Of a stretch of DNA of 40,683 nt, positions 23,560-35,451 are shown piece after piece; the stretch's first letter is position 1; every line of letters begins with the position of its first letter. The translations under genes were made by a program, and so were the position numbers. Source of the DNA: an uncultured Bacteroidales bacterium (GTDB taxonomy: Bacteria > Bacteroidota > Bacteroidia > Bacteroidales > Paludibacteraceae); NCBI GenBank assembly GCA_944322025.1, contig CALUOH010000022.1, forward strand, positions 1 through 40,683, written 5' to 3'. The notes beneath the pieces were generated by a model. The model worked only from the letters and a program-made list of their open reading frames with translations, searched no databases and was not told the DNA's origin.

Positions 23560-23883
23560 ATGAAGAAAATAATCCTTGGAGCAATGCTCCTCTCATCACT
23601 CGCGTTCACGAGCTGTGCCTATATAGCACCGTCAGGCAAACCAATATCCGGTGCACTGTATACAGGTGTTACCACTTCTGAGATTGCCACATCAAACGAG
23701 GTCGGCACGAAAGTCGGCACATCAAAGGCATTCAACATATTGGGTCTGGTCTCTGTCGGCGAGGCAGGCATTCAGGATGCGGCAAAAGATGCGGGGATAA
23801 CCAAAATCAGCCATGTAGACTCTAAAACTACCGGCGTTTTGGGTCTGTTTACTATTACGAAGACAATAGTCTACGGTGAATAA
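23560..23883 (+). CDS. TRL-like family lipoprotein
   Basis: This 107-residue protein has a lipoprotein signal with lipobox LAFTSC (Cys19). The mature part is the TRL domain: GALYTGVTTSEIATSNEVGT, a GTSKAFNILGLVSVGEAGI core, then DAGITKISHVDSKTTG and a C-terminal VLGLFTITKTIVYGE. Such small envelope proteins are common in Bacteroidota and have no established function. The mRNA leader is unusually long and structured (23363-23483), suggesting post-transcriptional or operator control. A hairpin follows the stop codon. Confidence 0.88.
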   Translation: MKKIILGAMLLSSLAFTSCAYIAPSGKPISGALYTGVTTSEIATSNEVGTKVGTSKAFNILGLVSVGEAGIQDAAKDAGITKISHVDSKTTGVLGLFTITKTIVYGE

Positions 23884-23896
23884 ACAGATAATATCA

Positions 23897-23930
23897 AACG
23901 CGGCAGCGGGATTATCCCAGCTGCCGCGTT
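23897..23930 (+). terminator. Hairpin after the TRL-like gene
   Basis: AACGCGGCAG (23897-23906) pairs with CTGCCGCGTT (23921-23930), a perfect 10-bp stem. No T-run follows, so it may be a processing or attenuation hairpin rather than a full terminator before the next gene at 23946. Confidence 0.55.
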
Positions 23931-23945
23931 AAATCACATTCAGCC

Positions 23946-24476
23946 ATGAAACGATTGACACTCTCCGCAGTGCTTTTTGCAATAGCCTTGGCCGTATGCG
24001 CCAACAAGACGGAATATATGATGAGACCAACAGCTGACGGCTACCTGTTCTTCATCATGCCTTTCTCCATACCGTCAGAAGAAAAGGGAGTAAAGCCACT
24101 TACAGCCGATATAACTATACCTCCTAATGTTTTGACAGCCGACATGCGCATAACAGTTATGACGAAAGAAGAGGCAGGGATAGACTCCGTACGCATCAGC
24201 AATAGAGATACGGCAGTGACATATCCGGCTAAGATACTGTATGCCGAAAAGAGGAAAAAGGGATGGAAGTACCGTATAGAACTGACACTGCCGTATGAGA
24301 CAGTCACATACATATATTCGTACCCAACGCCATACACTATTGGAATAATAGACGGGGAAAGTATCAGAGCATCGTATTCTCCTGCCCAGCACACATGGGA
24401 TAAAAGGAGGGGCGAGATGGAGGAACTGTTCTATGTCGTAGAGATAAACAAGAACAACCGTAAAGAGCGCAAATAA
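23946..24476 (+). CDS. Secreted protein of unknown function
   Basis: The 176-residue protein has a signal peptide (MKRLTLSAVLFAIALAVCA). The mature chain is beta-rich and polar (FFIMPFSIP, ADITIPPNVLTADMRITVMT, YRIELTLPYETVTYIYSYP) with a basic tail NKNNRKERK. I recognise no domain. It follows the TRL-like gene by 62 nt with a hairpin between, and ends at a bidirectional terminator shared with dapA. Lower GC than its neighbours. Confidence 0.7.
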   Translation: MKRLTLSAVLFAIALAVCANKTEYMMRPTADGYLFFIMPFSIPSEEKGVKPLTADITIPPNVLTADMRITVMTKEEAGIDSVRISNRDTAVTYPAKILYAEKRKKGWKYRIELTLPYETVTYIYSYPTPYTIGIIDGESIRASYSPAQHTWDKRRGEMEELFYVVEINKNNRKERK

Positions 24477-24505
24477 AAAGGCGAAACATAAAGTTCCGCC
24501 TTTTT
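24475..24505. terminator. Bidirectional terminator between convergent genes
   Basis: AAAAAGGCGAAAC (24475-24487) pairs with GTTCCGCCTTTTT (24493-24505) with one mismatch. It has a T-run in both directions and serves both the 23946 gene and the dapA operon. Confidence 0.9.
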
Positions 24506-24507
24506 AT

Positions 24508-25392
24508 TTACCCCCTCAGCTTCTCCATGAGGCGGTCTATCTTGTCACGCGTTGCCGTGGTGGGCACGAGCGGCAGACGCAGCACATTGTCTATCAGCCC
24601 CATGACGGAGAGGACGCTCTTCACGCCTGCGGGGTTGCCGTCGACGAAAAGCAGCTCTATCATCTCCACGAAACGGTAGTGTATCTCACGCGCGCCCTGC
24701 AAGTCGCCGCGCAGCGCGAGGCGCACCATGCGGCTGAACTCTTTCGGGAAAGCGTTGCCGACGACAGATATGACCCCCACCGCCCCGAGGGTGATGAGGG
24801 GGAAGGTTATGGCATCGTCTCCGGAGATGACCATGAACTCTTTGGGCTTGTTCTTTATGATGTCGTCTATCTGGGTGAAGTTGCCCGACGCCTCCTTTAT
24901 GGCCACTACGTTCCTGAAATCATTTGCTATGCGCAATGTGGTTGCGGCGGCCATGTTCACTCCTGTGCGACCCGGCACGTTGTAGAGTATGACGGGCATG
25001 TCGGTCGACTCCGCTATGGCTTTGTAGTGCTGGTAGAGCCCCTCCTGTGACGGTTTGTTGTACGACGGGGTGACGGAGAGTATGGCATCAACGCCGTTGA
25101 AGTCCGTCCCGCGTATCTGCTCCACTACCGCGCGGGTGCAGTTGCCCCCTATGCCCATCACCACAGGCAGCCGCCTGCCGTTCACGTCAACCACTGTGCG
25201 CACTATCTCGAGCTTCTCCTCGTCAGTCAGCGTAGGATACTCGCCTGTGGTGCCGAGCACAACGAGATAGTCCGTACCGTTGTCTATCTGAAACTCTACG
25301 AGCCGGCGCAGGGCTGCGTAGTCGACAGAGAAATCGGGCTTGAACGGTGTGACCAGCGCCACACCCATTCCGTTCAATTTATTAGTAAACAT
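24508..25392 (-). CDS. dapA: 4-hydroxy-tetrahydrodipicolinate synthase
   Basis: The 294-residue class I aldolase-fold enzyme condenses pyruvate with aspartate semialdehyde in lysine and diaminopimelate synthesis. The Schiff-base lysine is Lys166 in AIKEASG, the catalytic tyrosine Tyr137 in YNVPGRTG (with Arg142), and the GTTGE motif (47-51) supplies the threonine of the proton relay. Tyr111 is also conserved. All catalytic residues are present and length is standard. It is last in a ligA-DUF6913-dapA operon, with 34 nt to the preceding gene. Confidence 0.97.
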   Translation of the reverse strand: MFTNKLNGMGVALVTPFKPDFSVDYAALRRLVEFQIDNGTDYLVVLGTTGEYPTLTDEEKLEIVRTVVDVNGRRLPVVMGIGGNCTRAVVEQIRGTDFNGVDAILSVTPSYNKPSQEGLYQHYKAIAESTDMPVILYNVPGRTGVNMAAATTLRIANDFRNVVAIKEASGNFTQIDDIIKNKPKEFMVISGDDAITFPLITLGAVGVISVVGNAFPKEFSRMVRLALRGDLQGAREIHYRFVEMIELLFVDGNPAGVKSVLSVMGLIDNVLRLPLVPTTATRDKIDRLMEKLRG

Positions 25393-25426
25393 GCAATCGT
25401 TATTTTCTCATTTGTCAGTAAAAGGC

Positions 25427-25939
25427 TCAGCACTCCTTTATCATGTTGAGGTACAGGCGTGTCTGCCTGAAGAGTTCCTCCGGAGCGGCTGCGCTGTCGT
25501 CTATCATGAAGTCGTACAGGTCATACTCCCCGCCGCTGCGGCCACAGCGCATGCGTGTCTTCACGCGGAGCAGCAGATAGCGCATAGCCCACGCCCGCTG
25601 CCGGGTGAGGTCTATCGTCACATCGAAAGCGGTGTCGAGAAGCGTGCCTGCCGCTTCCCTTTTCGGCCTGCCGAAGAGCGACACGTACTTTTTAGTCATG
25701 ACGTACAGCGTGTCAGTGCGCGTCACATCGAGGGCCTTCGCTTCGGTATATATGCAGACAGTGGCGCGGATGCCCTCCTTGCGCACGCTGTCGGCAATGG
25801 CGGTCACTCCGGCTACCTCGCCCTCGGTAGCACATTCGGCCAGTATCAGCACCGAACGCACCGAACTCCAGCTGACGAACCGCCCGTGGCGGAATGTCCG
25901 TCTCATCTCTTTCCTGAAAAGATAGTTTTTCAATCCCAT
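25427..25939 (-). CDS. DUF6913-like conserved Bacteroidota protein
   Basis: The 170-residue protein begins MGLKNYLFRKEMRR and contains VRSVLILAECATEGEVAGV, VCIYTEAKALD, YVSLFGRPKRE and DVTIDLTRQRAWAMRYLLLR. It looks like a small alpha/beta protein without signal peptide. It lies 7 nt after ligA and 34 nt before dapA; I recall the same arrangement in other Bacteroidales. No catalytic motif is evident and its function is unknown. Confidence 0.7.
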   Translation of the reverse strand: MGLKNYLFRKEMRRTFRHGRFVSWSSVRSVLILAECATEGEVAGVTAIADSVRKEGIRATVCIYTEAKALDVTRTDTLYVMTKKYVSLFGRPKREAAGTLLDTAFDVTIDLTRQRAWAMRYLLLRVKTRMRCGRSGGEYDLYDFMIDDSAAAPEELFRQTRLYLNMIKEC

Positions 25940-25946
25940 AAACCGC

Positions 25947-28031
<2,085 letters not shown>

Positions 28032-28038
28032 TCAGCCA

Positions 28039-28069
28039 CAAAATTAGGAAAAATCTGACAGAGACGCAA
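28039..28069 (-). promoter_or_regulatory. Promoter of ligA-DUF6913-dapA
   Basis: The minus strand reads TTG (28067-28069), 20 nt, TAATTTTG (28039-28046). Confidence 0.8.
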
Positions 28070-28109
28070 GGGGGCAATCCCACGTATCTCCCTGCCTCCA
28101 AATCCTGAC

Positions 28110-28147
28110 AAAAAGAAAATCATCACTTGCCGGTGATGATTTTCTTT
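28110..28147 (-). terminator. mutS terminator overlapping the end of the coding sequence
   Basis: AAAGAAAATCATCAC (28112-28126) pairs perfectly over 15 bp with GTGATGATTTTCTTT (28133-28147), and a T-rich stretch follows on the minus strand. The stop codon (28123-28125) lies in the stem, so the last codons of mutS form one arm. Confidence 0.9.
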
Positions 28148-30729
28148 ATCTCGTTGAGTTTCATCAGTGCCTCCACCGGTGTAAGGTTGTTTATGTCGAG
28201 ATACGCTATCTCGTCCCTCACAAGTTTCAGCACAGGGTCATCGAGCTGGAAAAAGCTGAGCTGCACGCCCTCGCGGCGGGGAGCTTCGTCGAGGTTCTTC
28301 GTCAGCACATCGCGCTGGCTGTTCTTTTCAAGCTGCACGAGTATCTCGTTCGCCCTCTTCACCACCGACTTCGGCATCCCGGCCATCCGTGCCACATGTA
28401 TGCCGAAACTGTGTTCGCTGCCGCCCTCCACCAGCTTGCGCAGGAAGACCACCTTGTTGCCCGTCTCCTTCACGCTGACGTTGTAGTTCTTTATCCTCGG
28501 ATAGAATTTGGCCATGTCGTTAAGCTCATGATAGTGGGTCGCGAACAGTGTCTTTGCCTGCCCGCCCTGACGCTCATGTATGTGCTCCACTATGGCCCAC
28601 GCTATCGATATGCCGTCGTATGTGCTTGTCCCCCTGCCCAGTTCGTCGAACAGCACGAGGCTGCGCGAAGAGAGATTGTTGAGTATGCTCGCCGCCTCAT
28701 TCATCTCCACCATGAACGTGGAGTCACCCGCAGAGATGTTGTCGCTCGCCCCCACCCTCGTGAATATCTTGTCCACCACCCCTATCGTCGCCGAGTCGGC
28801 AGGCACATAGCACCCTATCTGCGCCATCAGCGTTATCAGTGCCGTCTGTCTGAGCAGCGCGCTCTTTCCCGCCATGTTCGGGCCTGTGATGATGATTATC
28901 TGCTGTGTGCGGTTGTCGAGATAGACATCGTTCGGTATATAGCTCTCGCCCAGCGGCAACTGTCTCTCAATCACCGGATGCCTCCCCTGCTTTATATCTA
29001 TCACGTCCGAGTCGTTGACCACCGGGCAGATATACTTGTTCTCCTGAGCCACTCGCGCAAAGCCCGACAGACAGTCCATCTGCGCTATGACGTGGCAATC
29101 CACCTGCATCGCCGGTATATACTCCATTATGCCGAGCACAAGGTCGTTGAACAGCTTCGTCTCAAGGGCAAGTATGCGCTCCTCCGCCCCCAGTATCTTC
29201 TCCTCATACTCTTTAAGCTCCTGGGTGATATACCGTTCCGCGTTCACCAGCGTCTGCTTGCGTATCCACTCCTGCGGCACCTTGTCCTTATGCGTGTTCC
29301 GCACCTCTATATAATAGCCGAACACATTGTTATAGCTGATTTTCAATGTCGGTATGCCCGTCTGCTCACTCTCCCTCTGTTGTATCTTCATCAGGTAGTC
29401 CTTCCCCGAATAGGCTATCGTGCGCAGTTCGTCCAGCTCCTGCGACACCCCCTCGGCTATGACATGCCCCTTGTTCACCATCGCCGGAGGATTCTCCGCC
29501 AGCTCCACGGCTATCCTGTTGTACAGTGCCGTGCACGGGTTCAACTGGTCCGCCAGCATTTGCAGCGGCTTGCAGTCGGCCTCCGAGCACATACGCTTTA
29601 TCGGCCCTATCGCTTCAAGCGCGCTCTTCAGCTGCCCCACCTCCCTCGGCGTTATCCTCCCCACGGCCACCTTGCTCAGTATCCTCTCCAAATCCCCTAT
29701 CCGTTCAAGCTCCTCGTGCAGACGCGCCTTCAGCTCCACATCCTTGAAAAGGTAAGTCACCGCGCCGAGCCTGTCCTCTATCGGCTGCACATCCTTCAGC
29801 GGGAACGAAATCCACCGCCTCAGCAGCCGTCCCCCCATAGGCGTGACCGTACGGTCAATGACCGAACAGAACGACCGCCCCCCCTCATACATGCTGCCCA
29901 GCAGCTCAAGGTTCCTCACCGTGAAGCGGTCCAGCCACACATACCTCTCCGCCTCTATCCTCGCTATCCCCGTCACATGCCCTATCTGCTCATGCTTCGT
30001 CTGGTCCATGTAGAACAAGATAGCCCCCGCCGCCACAATCCCCAGCTGCAGGTTCTCCACCCCGAACCCCTTCAGGTTCTTCGTCTCGAAGTGCTTCAGC
30101 AGACGGCCGTACGCCGTCTCATACGTATACACCCAGTCATCCATCCCCTGCAACAGCAGCTTCGCGCCGAACGCGTCGCACACCGCCCGCTTCTTATCCC
30201 TGTCGCACAGCACCTCCTTCGGGGCAAAGCTGTTCAGCAGCTTCTCCACATACTCGAAACTCCCCTCGGCAACAAGAAACTCCCCCGTCGAAATGTCGAG
30301 GAAACTGATGCCCGCCATATTCTTGCTTATATGCACCGACGCGAGGAAGTTATTCTCCTTGACATCCAGTATATTGTCATTCGTACTCACACCGGGCGTG
30401 ACCAGCTCCGTTATCCCCCTCTTCACCAGCCCCTTCGCCAGCTTCGGGTCCTCCATCTGGTCGCATATCGCCACCCGCAGCCCCGCCCTCACCAGCTTCG
30501 GCAGATACGAGTCCAGTGCATGGTGCGGAAAGCCTGCCAGCTCCACATACTGCGCCGCCCCGTTCGCCCTCCGCGTAAGCGTAATCCCCAGTATCTCCGA
30601 CGCCCTTATCGCGTCCTCACAGAAAGTCTCATAAAAATCACCCACACGAAACAGCAGCACAGCATCCGGATACTGCGCCTTTATCTCATAATATTGCTTC
30701 ATCAGGGGCGTCTCAACCACCTTTGCCAT
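28123..30729 (-). CDS. mutS: DNA mismatch repair protein MutS
   Basis: The 868-residue protein recognises mismatches with the conserved Phe-x-Glu motif (Phe32, Glu34 in GDFYETF). Connector, core/lever and clamp domains follow, then the ATPase with Walker A GPNMAGKS (about 615-622), Walker [17 protein letters not shown] (about 690) and the C-terminal helix-turn-helix. Length is normal for MutS1. It is a single-gene unit: element B lies directly upstream and provides the TATCTTTG box, and a terminator overlaps its 3' end. Confidence 0.98.
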   Translation of the reverse strand: MAKVVETPLMKQYYEIKAQYPDAVLLFRVGDFYETFCEDAIRASEILGITLTRRANGAAQYVELAGFPHHALDSYLPKLVRAGLRVAICDQMEDPKLAKGLVKRGITELVTPGVSTNDNILDVKENNFLASVHISKNMAGISFLDISTGEFLVAEGSFEYVEKLLNSFAPKEVLCDRDKKRAVCDAFGAKLLLQGMDDWVYTYETAYGRLLKHFETKNLKGFGVENLQLGIVAAGAILFYMDQTKHEQIGHVTGIARIEAERYVWLDRFTVRNLELLGSMYEGGRSFCSVIDRTVTPMGGRLLRRWISFPLKDVQPIEDRLGAVTYLFKDVELKARLHEELERIGDLERILSKVAVGRITPREVGQLKSALEAIGPIKRMCSEADCKPLQMLADQLNPCTALYNRIAVELAENPPAMVNKGHVIAEGVSQELDELRTIAYSGKDYLMKIQQRESEQTGIPTLKISYNNVFGYYIEVRNTHKDKVPQEWIRKQTLVNAERYITQELKEYEEKILGAEERILALETKLFNDLVLGIMEYIPAMQVDCHVIAQMDCLSGFARVAQENKYICPVVNDSDVIDIKQGRHPVIERQLPLGESYIPNDVYLDNRTQQIIIITGPNMAGKSALLRQTALITLMAQIGCYVPADSATIGVVDKIFTRVGASDNISAGDSTFMVEMNEAASILNNLSSRSLVLFDELGRGTSTYDGISIAWAIVEHIHERQGGQAKTLFATHYHELNDMAKFYPRIKNYNVSVKETGNKVVFLRKLVEGGSEHSFGIHVARMAGMPKSVVKRANEILVQLEKNSQRDVLTKNLDEAPRREGVQLSFFQLDDPVLKLVRDEIAYLDINNLTPVEALMKLNEIKKIITGK

Positions 30730-30748
30730 AACAGTCCTTTTTCAGATG

Positions 30749-31016
30749 CAAAGATAGTGAAAGGTGAGCGCAATGCTATATGAAAAACGTCAGTTTTTCA
30801 TTACATGATGTTGTGCTGTGTCCGGGCCTGTACCGTCATGTACAGAGACAGGGCATGGTACAACATCATGTAATGACCGACGATAGTCTGGCATATAGCA
30901 GCCGACAATCTGGAACAGCGAGCACAGCGCATAACTTGTTATTGCACTGCCGAGTCGTGACAGATTGCAGCGGAGCTAACCGCATCCTATCTTGTGTGCG
31001 TCAGCACACAAAGGTA
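30749..31016. repeat. Structured repeat element B, copy 2
   Basis: Same order of parts as copy 1. Terminal CAAAGATAG. Outer stem TGCTATATG (30774-30782) with CATATAGCA (30892-30900). Hairpin TGAAAAA(CGTCAG)TTTTTCA (30781-30800). Long stem TTACATGATGTTGT (30801-30814) with 30860-30873, tipped by CTGTAC(CGTCAT)GTACAG. CAATCTG (30906) with CAGATTG (30961) enclosing ATAACTTGTTAT. GCGGAGCTAACCGC. End hairpin TTGTGTGC(GTCA)GCACACAA. The half near 30900-30990 is almost identical to copy 1, while the hairpin arms differ but stay paired. TATCTTTG of the left end is 20 nt from the mutS start. Confidence 0.85.
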
Positions 31017-31085
31017 CTAAAAATCGGAAAAAGGAGCAACCCCCTCCCATAACCTTATGTACCACCACAGCCAAATGCAAACCAA

Positions 31086-31135
31086 GGTTAAAAACACGTA
31101 CTCTCAAGCCAACAGCAGGCCAGCCCTCAGCCATC
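31086..31135 (+). repeat. Repeat family A, copy 7
   Basis: Core TTAAAAACACGTACTCTC, then AAGCCAACAGCAGGCCAG and CCCTCAGCCATCC, nearly identical to copy 4. Confidence 0.8.
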
Positions 31136-31181
31136 CTCTCCCTATCCGCAAATCACCATCCACCCCTCTCTACCCAATCTC

Positions 31182-31260
31182 CAAGTACTAATCAAGGTTA
31201 AAAAGTCGTACTCTCGAGCCAGTCATCAGGGAACCCCTACGGATCTCCTCCGAAGCCCCT
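31182..31260 (+). repeat. Repeat family A, copy 8
   Basis: AAGTACTAATCAAGG, then TTAAAAAGTCGTACTCTCGA and GCCAGTCATCAGGGAACCCC, then TACGGATCTCCTCCGAAG. It is 110 bp after copy 7 in the same orientation. The surrounding 31020-31580 is pyrimidine-rich and has no gene. Confidence 0.8.
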
Positions 31261-31377
31261 CTGCACATTATCCCACGGCAATCATAACCCACAGAACGCC
31301 CGTTCCAGACCTCACCACCCCACGCTCTCCATCCCGCCCACTACTCCACTGCACATCCGAGAAAACTCCCCACCACC

Positions 31378-31423
31378 TTTCAGCAAGGCTCAAGCAATCC
31401 TCAGGCTACCCACTGCCGATTGC
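31378..31423 (+). repeat. Repeat family C, copy 2
   Basis: GGCTCAAGCAATCCTCAGGC continuing TACCCACTGCCGATTGC. It matches the reverse complement of 4989-5033. Confidence 0.75.
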
Positions 31424-31487
31424 GGTCCGTCCATCCATTACGGATACCCATTCCACCCACCTCATCTCCCGCTCCCCTCCATGCCGA

Positions 31488-31533
31488 ATAAAAAGGCGCG
31501 GACGGTTGACTTCATCAGTCACCGTCCGCGCCT
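31488..31533 (-). terminator. Terminator of the trpS-lysS gene series
   Basis: AGGCGCGGACGGT (31494-31506) pairs perfectly with ACCGTCCGCGCCT (31521-31533). On the minus strand TTTTTATT follows. It lies 50 nt past the lysS stop. Confidence 0.92.
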
Positions 31534-31584
31534 CTCATTACCGCTTGGCTTGGGCATCCTCGCCCGCACCTCACGTCCTTATCT

Positions 31585-33294
31585 TCACTTCACCCACTCT
31601 TCCACAGCCTCCTTGGCGGGATTCGTCAGGCCGAGTTTGTTCTTCTTGTTATACCCGCACAGGTCTTGGAACAGCTTGTTGGGGTTCTGCCCTTGCAGCT
31701 TGGCCACTTGGTCGAAGCCCAGCTTCTGCAACGGCTCAACCCACTCTGCCGGGATACCCTTCTCCGCATACTTCTCCGCCGTGTCTCTCTTCGCCACCTT
31801 CTCGGGCTTCATCTGCGGGAAGAACAGCACCTCCTGTATGGCCGACTGCCCCGTCATGAGCATCACAAGGCGATCCATACCTATGCCCATGCCCGATGTG
31901 GGAGGCATACCGTACTCCAATGCGCGTACAAAGTCCATGTCGATGAACATCGCCTCGTCGTCGCCCTTCTCGCTCAGGCGCAGCTGCTCTTGGAAACGCT
32001 CCAGCTGATCTATCGGGTCGTTCAGTTCCGAATATGCGTTCGCAATCTCTTTCCCGTTGACCATCAGCTCAAAACGCTCTGTCAGCTCCGGATTGCTGCG
32101 GTGCTTCTTCGTTAGCGGGCTCATCTCTTTCGGGTAGTCGGTAATGAATGTAGGCTGAATGTAGTTGCCCTCGCACTTCTCGCCGAATATCTCGTCTATC
32201 AGCTTGCCCTTGCCGTACGTCTCGTCTACCTCTATGCCGAGTTGCGCACAGACTTCGCGCAGCTGCCCTTCGCCCATCCCGGTGATGTCTATCCCCGTAA
32301 ACTCCTTGATTGAGTCTATCATCGTGACGCGCTTGTACGGAGCTTTGAAGTTGATGATGTTCTCCCCCACCTTGACTTCGTACGTACCGTTCACGTCGTA
32401 GCATATTTTCTCTAACAGCTTCTCCGTGAAATCCATCATCCAGTTGTAGTCTTTGTACGAGACGTAAATCTCCATACAGGTGAACTCGGGGTTGTGCGTG
32501 CGATCCATGCCCTCGTTACGGAAGTTCTTCGAAAACTCATACACGCCCTCGAACCCTCCTACTATCAGGCGTTTCAGATACAGCTCGTCCGCTATGCGCA
32601 GATAGAGCGGTATGTTGAGCGCGTTATGGTGCGTGATGAACGGCCTTGCCGCCGCCCCGCCCGGAATGGATTGCAGTATCGGTGTCTCAACTTCCATATA
32701 CCCGAACGAGTTGAAGTACTCGCGCATGGAGTTGTACACCTTCGTGCGCTTGATGAATATCTCCTTTATCCCATCGTTTACCACAAGGTCTACATACCGC
32801 TGACGGTAACGCTGTTCCGGGTCTTCAAATGCGTCGTACGCCACTCCGTCCTTGTATTTGACAATCGGCAGCGGGCGCAACGACTTGCTCAGCACCGTGA
32901 GCTCTTTGCAATGCACCGAAATCTCGCCCATCTGCGTGCGGAACACAAACCCGCGCACGCCGACTATATCGCCTATGTCCAACAGCTTCTTGAACACTGT
33001 GTTGTACATCTCCGGCTGCGCCTCGGTGTTGATGTCGTCGCGTGTGACGTACACCTGTATGCGCCCCTTCGAGTCTTGCAGCTCCATGAACGATGCCTTG
33101 CCCATGATGCGGCGGCTCATGATTCTGCCCGCTATGCACACCTCTCTCGCGGGTTCGTCGTCCTTGAACTCCGATTTTATATCTGTTGAAAACGCATTGG
33201 TCTTATACTCTGCTGCGGGATATGGCTCTATCCCCATCTGGCGCAGAGCTTCCATGCTCTGCCGTCTGAACTGTTCCTGTTCCGTTAGTTCCAT
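31585..33294 (-). CDS. lysS: Lysine--tRNA ligase (class II)
   Basis: The 569-residue class II synthetase has an N-terminal OB-fold anticodon-binding domain ([18 protein letters not shown]) and a catalytic core with motif 1 (YMEVETPIL), motif 2 ([20 protein letters not shown]) and motif 3 ([14 protein letters not shown]). A C-terminal extension of about 70 residues after motif 3 (ending EAVEEWVK) makes it longer than the approximately 500-residue E. coli enzyme; I believe Bacteroidota LysS often carry it. Last gene of a series with nrnA-like, EamA and trpS genes; 46 nt to the upstream gene. Confidence 0.97.
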   Translation of the reverse strand: MELTEQEQFRRQSMEALRQMGIEPYPAAEYKTNAFSTDIKSEFKDDEPAREVCIAGRIMSRRIMGKASFMELQDSKGRIQVYVTRDDINTEAQPEMYNTVFKKLLDIGDIVGVRGFVFRTQMGEISVHCKELTVLSKSLRPLPIVKYKDGVAYDAFEDPEQRYRQRYVDLVVNDGIKEIFIKRTKVYNSMREYFNSFGYMEVETPILQSIPGGAAARPFITHHNALNIPLYLRIADELYLKRLIVGGFEGVYEFSKNFRNEGMDRTHNPEFTCMEIYVSYKDYNWMMDFTEKLLEKICYDVNGTYEVKVGENIINFKAPYKRVTMIDSIKEFTGIDITGMGEGQLREVCAQLGIEVDETYGKGKLIDEIFGEKCEGNYIQPTFITDYPKEMSPLTKKHRSNPELTERFELMVNGKEIANAYSELNDPIDQLERFQEQLRLSEKGDDEAMFIDMDFVRALEYGMPPTSGMGIGMDRLVMLMTGQSAIQEVLFFPQMKPEKVAKRDTAEKYAEKGIPAEWVEPLQKLGFDQVAKLQGQNPNKLFQDLCGYNKKNKLGLTNPAKEAVEEWVK

Positions 33295-33340
33295 AGTCTC
33301 TAATGTTTTTACATCGCCGCCGCCCGGCGGTTCTCATACA

Positions 33341-34348
33341 TCATTTGTCTCTCTTTATTATCTCTACAAGTTTCTTGATTGTCTCCTCCAATGACAGATA
33401 GCTCTCTCCGCCTGCCGCATTGAGGTGTCCCCCGCCGCCGAACTCCGCCGCCCATGTATTGACCGGCACGTCGCCCTGCGAACGGAACGACAGTTTCACC
33501 TTGTCCGTATCTTCGCGCACGAAGACAGATTTGCATATGCCCTCTATCTGCAATGGCATATTGACAAACCCCTCGGTGTCGCCCACCTTATAGTTGAAGC
33601 GTCTCTTCTCCTCTTGCGTAAGCACTATATATGCGGTATGCTCCTCAGGCATGACCACCATTTTCGACAAACAGTACCCCATTAGTTTCATCCTGTCTGC
33701 CGAATATGTGTTGAACACCCGGCGGTAAATCGCATCCTTGTCTATTCCCTTGTTTATCAGCTCATATATGATGGAGTAAATCTCCGCTGAATTGGAATTG
33801 TATGTGAATCCCCCCGTGTCGGTCATCATGCCTGTGTATATGCACTCTGCCCCCTCAAGCGTTATCTCTTGGAAATAGCCCATACGGCAGATGAAGCGGA
33901 ACACGAGTTCGCTCGCCGATGATATTTCCGGATATGATATTGTCACATCACAGAAGTCCCCCGGATACGGATGATGGTCGATCATGATTTTCTTCGCCTT
34001 GCTCTGCTCCATCAGCGGCTTCAACCCGTTTATCCGGTCTATCGAATTATAGTCCACGCAGAATATCAGGTTGGCTGCCTTCATGAGCCTCACGCTCTCC
34101 GCCGTCTTCTCCTCCATTATGACTATCTCCCCCGCTCCGGGCATCCAGTCCAGAAAGGCGGGAAACCTGTTCGGCAGTATTACCACAACCTCTTTCCCCA
34201 CCTCTTTCAGAAAATGGTACAGGCCGAGTGTCGCCCCAACCGCATCGCCGTCCGGCGATATGTGCGCGGTGATTACTATATGCTCCGCGCTGTTTATCAG
34301 CTTCTTCGCGGCAGTGATGTTCTCCTCTTTTATAATCTTTGACAGCAT
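33341..34348 (-). CDS. DHH/DHHA1 phosphoesterase, NrnA-like (nanoRNase / pAp phosphatase)
   Basis: The 335-residue cytoplasmic protein belongs to the bifunctional oligoribonuclease/pAp phosphatase group. Motifs: SPDGDAVG (31-38; Asp33 and Asp35), DYNSIDRI (Asp99), MIDHHP with DHH at 124-126, DTGGFTYNS, and the C-terminal DHHA1 glycine motif FGGGGHLNAAGG. It should degrade RNAs of 2-5 nt and/or dephosphorylate pAp. It lies 29 nt after an EamA gene and 46 nt before lysS. Confidence 0.93.
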   Translation of the reverse strand: MLSKIIKEENITAAKKLINSAEHIVITAHISPDGDAVGATLGLYHFLKEVGKEVVVILPNRFPAFLDWMPGAGEIVIMEEKTAESVRLMKAANLIFCVDYNSIDRINGLKPLMEQSKAKKIMIDHHPYPGDFCDVTISYPEISSASELVFRFICRMGYFQEITLEGAECIYTGMMTDTGGFTYNSNSAEIYSIIYELINKGIDKDAIYRRVFNTYSADRMKLMGYCLSKMVVMPEEHTAYIVLTQEEKRRFNYKVGDTEGFVNMPLQIEGICKSVFVREDTDKVKLSFRSQGDVPVNTWAAEFGGGGHLNAAGGESYLSLEETIKKLVEIIKRDK

Positions 34349-34377
34349 GATTGTGTTGTCTGTTGGTTTGTTGGTCG

Positions 34378-35451
34378 TTACTTCTGGCCTGTGTCGTCAC
34401 TCCCTCCGGTATCAGTGGCTTCCGCGCCGCCGCTTCTCCACGCTTTTATCCTGCTTTTCACTGCCGTGAGGCTGGTCTGGCTGACAAACATGCCGACCAC
34501 CACTATCACTATTCCCCATATCTGCGCTCCGCTAAGCACCTCGTCCAGTATGAACCACGACAGCAGGGCCGTGACTCCTGGCTGTATGTTGTTGAACACG
34601 TTCGCGCGTGTTGCTCCTAACACCCTCACGCCGAAGCTGAAGAACAGGAACGCTATGCACGATGCAGACAGCGCCAGCCCGACAACTGCGACCAACGCCT
34701 GATGTGTAGTCTCCAAAGAAAAGTCTATCGCCACAATCCTCGGCCACTCCTTGACAATAGACGTGGGGATAAAATACAGCAGGCTGACAAGGAACATATA
34801 GAATACTATCGTCAGCGCGTTATACTTGTCCGGTATCTTCCTAAGGACCAGCGTATAACCTATAGAAGCCACCACAGCGGTAAACAGGAAAATTATGCCG
34901 AGATAGTCCGCGCTCAGCTCACCGCCCGGCTTGACTATAATCATGAGCACGCCACCAACTGAAACCACTATGCCCAGCACATTCATGAACGTAACCTTCT
35001 CCCTTATAGTTATGTACGCGAACACAGGCGTCAGCAGCGGTATGAACGACAGCATGACCGACGTGATTGTCGGTGACACCCTCTCAAGTGCCTGTGCCTC
35101 ACAAAGAAAATAGACGAACGGCTCCATGAACGCCGCTAAAAAGAAATACTTTATATCCTTCCTGTCTATCGGCTTGATTGCCCCGGTCGCAATGCCTATG
35201 ACACCCAAAACTGTAGCGGCTATTAGCATCCGCATGGCTACAAGCATGGCCGGAGGGAACACCTTCAGGGCAAAGTCCGACAGTATGTACGACCCCCCCC
35301 AGAATATCTGCCCTATCACAAGTGCGAATATGGCGAATGTCGCCGTACTTTGCACCTTGTCTTTAGGCTTGCGGCGCATGAAAGTCACATTCCTCACACG
35401 CACGTCATGCTTGCTCTTCAGTGCTTGCTTGTCAGTCTCACTCTTCTCCAT
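34378..35451 (-). CDS. EamA/DMT family transporter 1
   Basis: The 357-residue inner-membrane protein has ten predicted TM helices in two EamA halves: AIFALVIGQIFWGGSYI begins the first, YLGIIFLFTAVVASIGYTLV the second. The N-terminal cytosolic tail (about 37 residues, basic) and the hydrophilic C-terminal tail (GGAEATDTGGSDDTGQK) are longer than in paralogue 2. These transporters export amino acids or other metabolites; the substrate is unknown. It shares motifs with the next gene (AYxxIxExVxxxN at the end of half one; NVFNNIQPGVTAL versus NAFNNIQPAITAL), so the two arose by duplication. Confidence 0.92.
   Translation of the reverse strand: MEKSETDKQALKSKHDVRVRNVTFMRRKPKDKVQSTATFAIFALVIGQIFWGGSYILSDFALKVFPPAMLVAMRMLIAATVLGVIGIATGAIKPIDRKDIKYFFLAAFMEPFVYFLCEAQALERVSPTITSVMLSFIPLLTPVFAYITIREKVTFMNVLGIVVSVGGVLMIIVKPGGELSADYLGIIFLFTAVVASIGYTLVLRKIPDKYNALTIVFYMFLVSLLYFIPTSIVKEWPRIVAIDFSLETTHQALVAVVGLALSASCIAFLFFSFGVRVLGATRANVFNNIQPGVTALLSWFILDEVLSGAQIWGIVIVVVGMFVSQTSLTAVKSRIKAWRSGGAEATDTGGSDDTGQK

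Noticed and set aside
28396..30783. 795-codon open frame on the plus strand opposite mutS
   Set aside because: It is an antisense shadow of an intact, full-length MutS with all motifs. Its composition (Arg/His/Leu-rich) is typical of mirrored reading, and no promoter or known domain is present.
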